36,732 nt of DNA from Bacteroidota bacterium (GTDB lineage Bacteria; Bacteroidota; Bacteroidia; Chitinophagales; Chitinophagaceae). The first letter of the stretch is position 1, and the number at the start of each line of letters is the position of its first letter. Positions 33,524 through 36,732 of the stretch are shown here, piece after piece. The position numbers and the translations under genes were made by a program. Location: positions 1 through 36,732 of the forward strand of contig JAHEFI010000030.1 in NCBI GenBank assembly GCA_024640255.1, given 5' to 3'. Under the pieces are notes generated by a model. It did not search any database. It had not been told where the DNA came from and saw nothing but the letters and a program-made list of their open reading frames with translations.

Positions 33524-36500
33524 TTATTGAGTTGTGTAAGAGAAGGTTGCGTTACCATTGTAGCTTGAACTACCCCCTGACCTAAATGTAACAGTCGCGG
33601 TATTTGTACTAGTTATGCTTACATAACCGCCACTTGCATTATAAATAGACACCCCTCCCACATAATTTTGAGTTGCCTTGAGAGCGGTTGTAGAAATTGG
33701 TAATGATAAAGTAAACGAGGCATTACCAGAGTTTCCGCTAGTTAAAGTAAAGCCTACTGAACATGTAACAATATTACCAATTTTTGTATAAGTAGCCTGA
33801 GAAAAAATTAAATTGGAAGTATTTGTTCCTGCAGTAAGTGTAGAGCTATACAATCCACTTTCAACATTAGAGCTTAATTCGAAAGTGTTTGATAAAGTAG
33901 AACTTGCGTTTGCTGTAGTAACTACTGTATTATCAGTTGATCCATCCGCTCTTAAGTATTGTGAACTTGTACCACCTAACTTTACAAATGATGAAGCAGT
34001 AATAGTACCACTTAATGAAGCATTAGTTCCCGTTAAAGCACCAATTGTAGTTGCTCCCAAAGTTGATGCACCTGCAGTTAAAGTCCCAGCATTGATAATT
34101 GTACCTGATAAAGTTCCAGCATTAGTAATACTCTTTGCATTTAGGTTGATATCATAAGCAGCTCCAGTAAATGGAACATATGTATTTGACAATGTAGAAC
34201 TTAAAGTTGCAGAAGTCAAATATGTGCTTCCATCGATACTTCCATCTGCTTTTAAAAACTGGCTACTTGTTCCAGTTGCAGTTTTAAATTTCGTTGCTGT
34301 AGTTATACCTAAACTTGTTGTACCTGCGGTTAATGTTCCTGCATTTGTTGTTGCAGCAGAAATAGTTGAAATATTTGAAATGTTTTTATTGTTTAAATCA
34401 ATATTATCAATAGCGCCACTATATGTCACATAAGTATTAGATAATGTTGATGTTATTGTTGAACTTGTCAAATAAACACTTTCATCCAAAGTTCCATCCG
34501 CTTTTAAAAATTGCGAACTTTTACCTCCAGTTTTTACAAAAGATGAAGCAGTTGCCGCTCCTGTAAGATTAGCTGTAGAACCACTTAAACCACCAGTTAA
34601 TGTAGTTGCACCTAATGTAGATGTCCCTGCTGTTAATGTACCAGCATTTGTAGTTGAAGCATTTAATGTTGGCGCAGTAATACTTGTGTTTACAGAAACA
34701 GCATCAGGCAATGACAACGTAATTTTACCAGCACTAGCTTGTGCATTAATTTGACTAGCAGTTCCGTTTATTGTTTTTACAAAACTTTCACTTAAACTTA
34801 ATTCTGTTAAATATGTAGAAGCATCAACCGAACCGTCTGCTTTTAAGAACTGAGAACTTGTACCTCCTGCTTTCACAAAAGATGATGCAGTTGCAGCACC
34901 TGTTAAACTTGCAGTAGACCCACTTAAACCTCCAGTTAATGTTGTTGCTCCTAATGTAGAGGTTCCTGCTGTTAATGTTCCAGCATTAGTATTTGTTGCA
35001 TTTACTGTAGGAACCGTAACGCTTTCTGGTAATGATAAAGTTATAACTCCAGAATTCACAGTAGCCTTTACTTGATTATCTGTTCCTTTTACTGATTTTA
35101 CAAAATTAGCATTCAAAACTTCTTCAGTTATATATGCAGATGCATCAACCGAACCGTCTGCTTTTAAGAATTGAGCAGCTGTACCGCCATTTTTTACAAA
35201 AGATGAAGCAGTTGCAGCGCCAGAAAGATTTGCAGTAGATCCACTTAAAGCACCTGTTAATGTTGTTGCTCCTAAAGTAGATGTTCCTGCTGTTAATATT
35301 CCAGCATCTGTAGTACTAGCCGATAATTTACTCGCATTAACAGTATTTGCGATTGTAACACTTTCTGGTAATGATAAAGTTATTGCTCCAGCATTCGCAG
35401 TTGCTTTTACTTGATTATCAGTTCCTTTAATGGATTTTACCAAATTAGTATTAAATACATCTTCAGTTATATACACAGTGTTATCAACTGAACCATCTGC
35501 TTTTAAGAATTGAGAACTTGTACCTCCTGTTTTCACAAAAGATGAAGCAGTAGCAGCACCTGAAAAATTTGCGGTTGATCCATTTAAACCACTAGTTAAT
35601 GTAGTTGCTCCTAATGTAGTTGTACCAGCAGTTAATATACCAGCATCAGTTGAACTAGCTGATAGTTTATTTGCATTTACAGTATTTGCGATTGTAACAC
35701 TTTCTGGTAATGATAATGTTATTGCACCTGCATTTGCAGTAGCTTTTACTTGATTATCTGTTCCTTTAATAGATTTTACCAAATTAGTATTTAATACATC
35801 TTCAGTTATATACACAGTGTTATCAACTGAACCATCAGCTTTTAAGAATTGAGCAGCTGTACCACCTACTTTTTCAAATTTATTTGCAGAAACCGAACCT
35901 GTAACTGATGTGTTCCCTAAACTAGTATTACCTGCACTCAAATTTATCGCATCAATCGAATTAGATACTAATTTTGTTGATTTTAATGTATTAGATATTG
36001 TTACATCATCAGGCAATGACAAGGTAATTATACCTCCATTCGCAGACGCTATAACTTGACTACCCGTACCTTTAATTGATCTAACTAGACTTGATCCCAA
36101 ACTTTCATCAGTTAAGTATACAGATGGGTCAATAGATCCATCAGCTTTTAAAAATTGACTACTAGTTCCATTTTTCAATATAAATGAATTAGATGTAATA
36201 GTGTTGGCATCAACTGTTGTGCCATCAAATGTTGTTTTATTTTTTATTAATTGAATGTCATTTTCATGTGTTGCAATTTTTGCTTTTTGAGCTCTTAATT
36301 CATCAGAATTCGTCTTGATATCATTGGTATTGTTTGTCAAAGTTGTTTCATGGTCAAATAATTTATTAGTATGATCAAGCAATTTCCCATCTAATTCAGT
36401 CTTATGAGCATTGATCTTAGTATTAGCATCATCGATTCTACCATTCGCTAAACCTATTTTATTGTCTGCGTCTGTTTTATTATCTGAAATGGTCTTGTCT

Positions 36501-36732
36501 GTTACAACAAACTTATCATCTGCAGCTTTCTTGTTAGATGCAATTGTTGCATCTAATTCTGACCTTTGATCTGTAATCTTCTTATCTGTAGCAGACTGGT
36601 TACCAGAAATTGTCTTATCAGTTACAGCAAATCTATCATCCGCAGCGTTCTTGTTTTTTGTGATTGTTGCATCCAACTCTGTCCTTTGATCTGTAATCTT
36701 TTTATCTGTAGCAGATTGATTATCAGAAATAG
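33524..36732 (-). CDS. Repeat-rich tail-fibre/adhesin-like protein, N-terminus beyond window
   Basis: The frame is open to the right edge, so the N-terminus is missing; the only starts in the extreme part are internal TTG (Leu) codons. The visible ~1068 residues comprise: an N-terminal coiled-coil region with imperfect 40-residue repeats (DKTIS.N..ADKKI type, first ~150 residues), then eight FVK.GGTSSQFLKADGSVD-type modules spaced 84-114 residues, separated by SIKGTDNQV.ATANAGAITLSLP and LTAGTSTLGATTLTG segments, and a C-terminal domain (about residues 945-1050, ATYTKIGNIVTCSVGFT) like those that cap phage tail fibres and other trimeric fibres. Similar FLKADGS modules occur in Bacteroidota fibre-like proteins. 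It is probably a trimeric surface or appendage fibre; a phage origin is possible but no phage genes are adjacent. No type A or B T9SS sorting domain is visible at the C-terminus. Function not assignable. Confidence 0.75.
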   Translation of the reverse strand, partial: ISDNQSATDKKITDQRTELDATITKNKNAADDRFAVTDKTISGNQSATDKKITDQRSELDATIASNKKAADDKFVVTDKTISDNKTDADNKIGLANGRIDDANTKINAHKTELDGKLLDHTNKLFDHETTLTNNTNDIKTNSDELRAQKAKIATHENDIQLIKNKTTFDGTTVDANTITSNSFILKNGTSSQFLKADGSIDPSVYLTDESLGSSLVRSIKGTGSQVIASANGGIITLSLPDDVTISNTLKSTKLVSNSIDAINLSAGNTSLGNTSVTGSVSANKFEKVGGTAAQFLKADGSVDNTVYITEDVLNTNLVKSIKGTDNQVKATANAGAITLSLPESVTIANTVNANKLSASSTDAGILTAGTTTLGATTLTSGLNGSTANFSGAATASSFVKTGGTSSQFLKADGSVDNTVYITEDVFNTNLVKSIKGTDNQVKATANAGAITLSLPESVTIANTVNASKLSASTTDAGILTAGTSTLGATTLTGALSGSTANLSGAATASSFVKNGGTAAQFLKADGSVDASAYITEEVLNANFVKSVKGTDNQVKATVNSGVITLSLPESVTVPTVNATNTNAGTLTAGTSTLGATTLTGGLSGSTASLTGAATASSFVKAGGTSSQFLKADGSVDASTYLTELSLSESFVKTINGTASQINAQASAGKITLSLPDAVSVNTSITAPTLNASTTNAGTLTAGTSTLGATTLTGGLSGSTANLTGAATASSFVKTGGKSSQFLKADGTLDESVYLTSSTITSTLSNTYVTYSGAIDNIDLNNKNISNISTISAATTNAGTLTAGTTSLGITTATKFKTATGTSSQFLKADGSIDGSTYLTSATLSSTLSNTYVPFTGAAYDINLNAKSITNAGTLSGTIINAGTLTAGASTLGATTIGALTGTNASLSGTITASSFVKLGGTSSQYLRADGSTDNTVVTTANASSTLSNTFELSSNVESGLYSSTLTAGTNTSNLIFSQATYTKIGNIVTCSVGFTLTSGNSGNASFTLSLPISTTALKATQNYVGGVSIYNASGGYVSITSTNTATVTFRSGGSSSYNGNATFSYTTQ
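33935..36163 (-). repeat. Eight SSQFLKADGS-type modules in the fibre gene
   Basis: Copies of the (S/A)(S/A)QFLKADG motif lie at residues ~172, 274, 387, 501, 607, 720, 804 and 905 (numbered from the codon at 36676), spaced 102, 113, 114, 106, 113, 84 and 101 residues. Some modules are nearly identical in DNA: the segments starting at 35349 and 35688 are exactly 339 bp apart and match at most positions for over 130 bp. Confidence 0.85.
36437..36732 (-). repeat. 120-bp tandem repeats encoding the coiled-coil region (runs off edge)
   Basis: Units at 36557-36676 and 36437-36556 encode LDATI..NK.AADD.F.VTDKTIS.N; a further copy begins at 36677 and continues past the window end. The third half-unit (NQSATDKKITDQR) repeats before the unit at 36676, so the total copy number is unknown and probably above three. 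Confidence 0.75.

Noticed and set aside
33524..36732. Fibre gene taken as evidence of a prophage
   Set aside because: No capsid, portal, terminase, integrase or other tail gene is in the window, and all other neighbours are housekeeping genes.

Overview
The window comes from a member of the Bacteroidota, most likely Chitinophagaceae-like. The evidence is: the type IX secretion (T9SS) outer-membrane translocon SprA; a PorP/SprF-family protein next to a large protein with a gliding-motility-type C-terminal sorting domain; several TAnnTTTG-type -7 promoter boxes, which are characteristic of the phylum; AT-rich DNA; and weak Shine-Dalgarno signals. Nearly everything is core-genome housekeeping, tightly packed, with no gap over 300 bp. 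I saw no tRNA, rRNA, CRISPR array, insertion sequence or phage integration module.

Layout from left to right. (1) 1-1158: 3' part of an ABC-2 permease. (2) 1192-9021, minus: ruvA then sprA. (3) 9122-11816, plus: fabH, a Cys/Met-metabolism PLP enzyme and an SSAT-like GNAT acetyltransferase, apparently one operon. (4) 11813-16591, minus: a 1253-residue multi-domain secreted protein (Ig-like repeats, five YDG units, one MBG unit, T9SS type B sorting domain) followed 3 nt later by its PorP/SprF-like partner. (5) 16714-19302, minus: two tandem 6-pyruvoyltetrahydropterin synthase-type genes, folE and then fabD, with a terminator between folE and fabD. (6) 19352-20825, plus: mqnB-mqnD of the futalosine menaquinone pathway, facing a photolyase on minus. 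(7) 22175-28100, plus: Nif3-like protein, coiled-coil zinc-ribbon protein, terminator, TPR lipoprotein-like/exported protein, recN, fabI, SemiSWEET, strong bidirectional terminator. (8) 28170-30749: DUF2795-type small protein (minus), lolD-like ATPase (plus), and a gatC / MacB-type ATPase / cobalamin adenosyltransferase operon (minus). (9) 30907-33279, plus: a FadN-type beta-oxidation fusion. (10) 33280-36732, minus: structured non-coding segment and the 3' part of a very repetitive tail-fibre/adhesin-like protein that runs off the right edge.

Pathways represented: protein secretion through T9SS (sprA, PorP/SprF-like, type B cargo); type II fatty-acid synthesis (fabH, fabD, fabI in three separate transcription units) and beta-oxidation (FadN-type); pterin synthesis (folE plus two PTPS paralogues carrying the C-x5-HGH motif of the biopterin branch); menaquinone via futalosine; and DNA repair (ruvA, recN, photolyase).

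The most interesting observations are: the folE/PTPS/PTPS cluster, with the eukaryote-like biopterin motif in both copies; TTG start codons in all three complete T9SS-related genes; -7 boxes only 4-7 nt from the start codon in several genes, suggesting leaderless or near-leaderless mRNAs; the internally repeated fibre gene (about 339-bp units, partly near-identical); and a nested inverted-repeat structure downstream of it. I found nothing that clearly amounts to a novel defence or mobile system.
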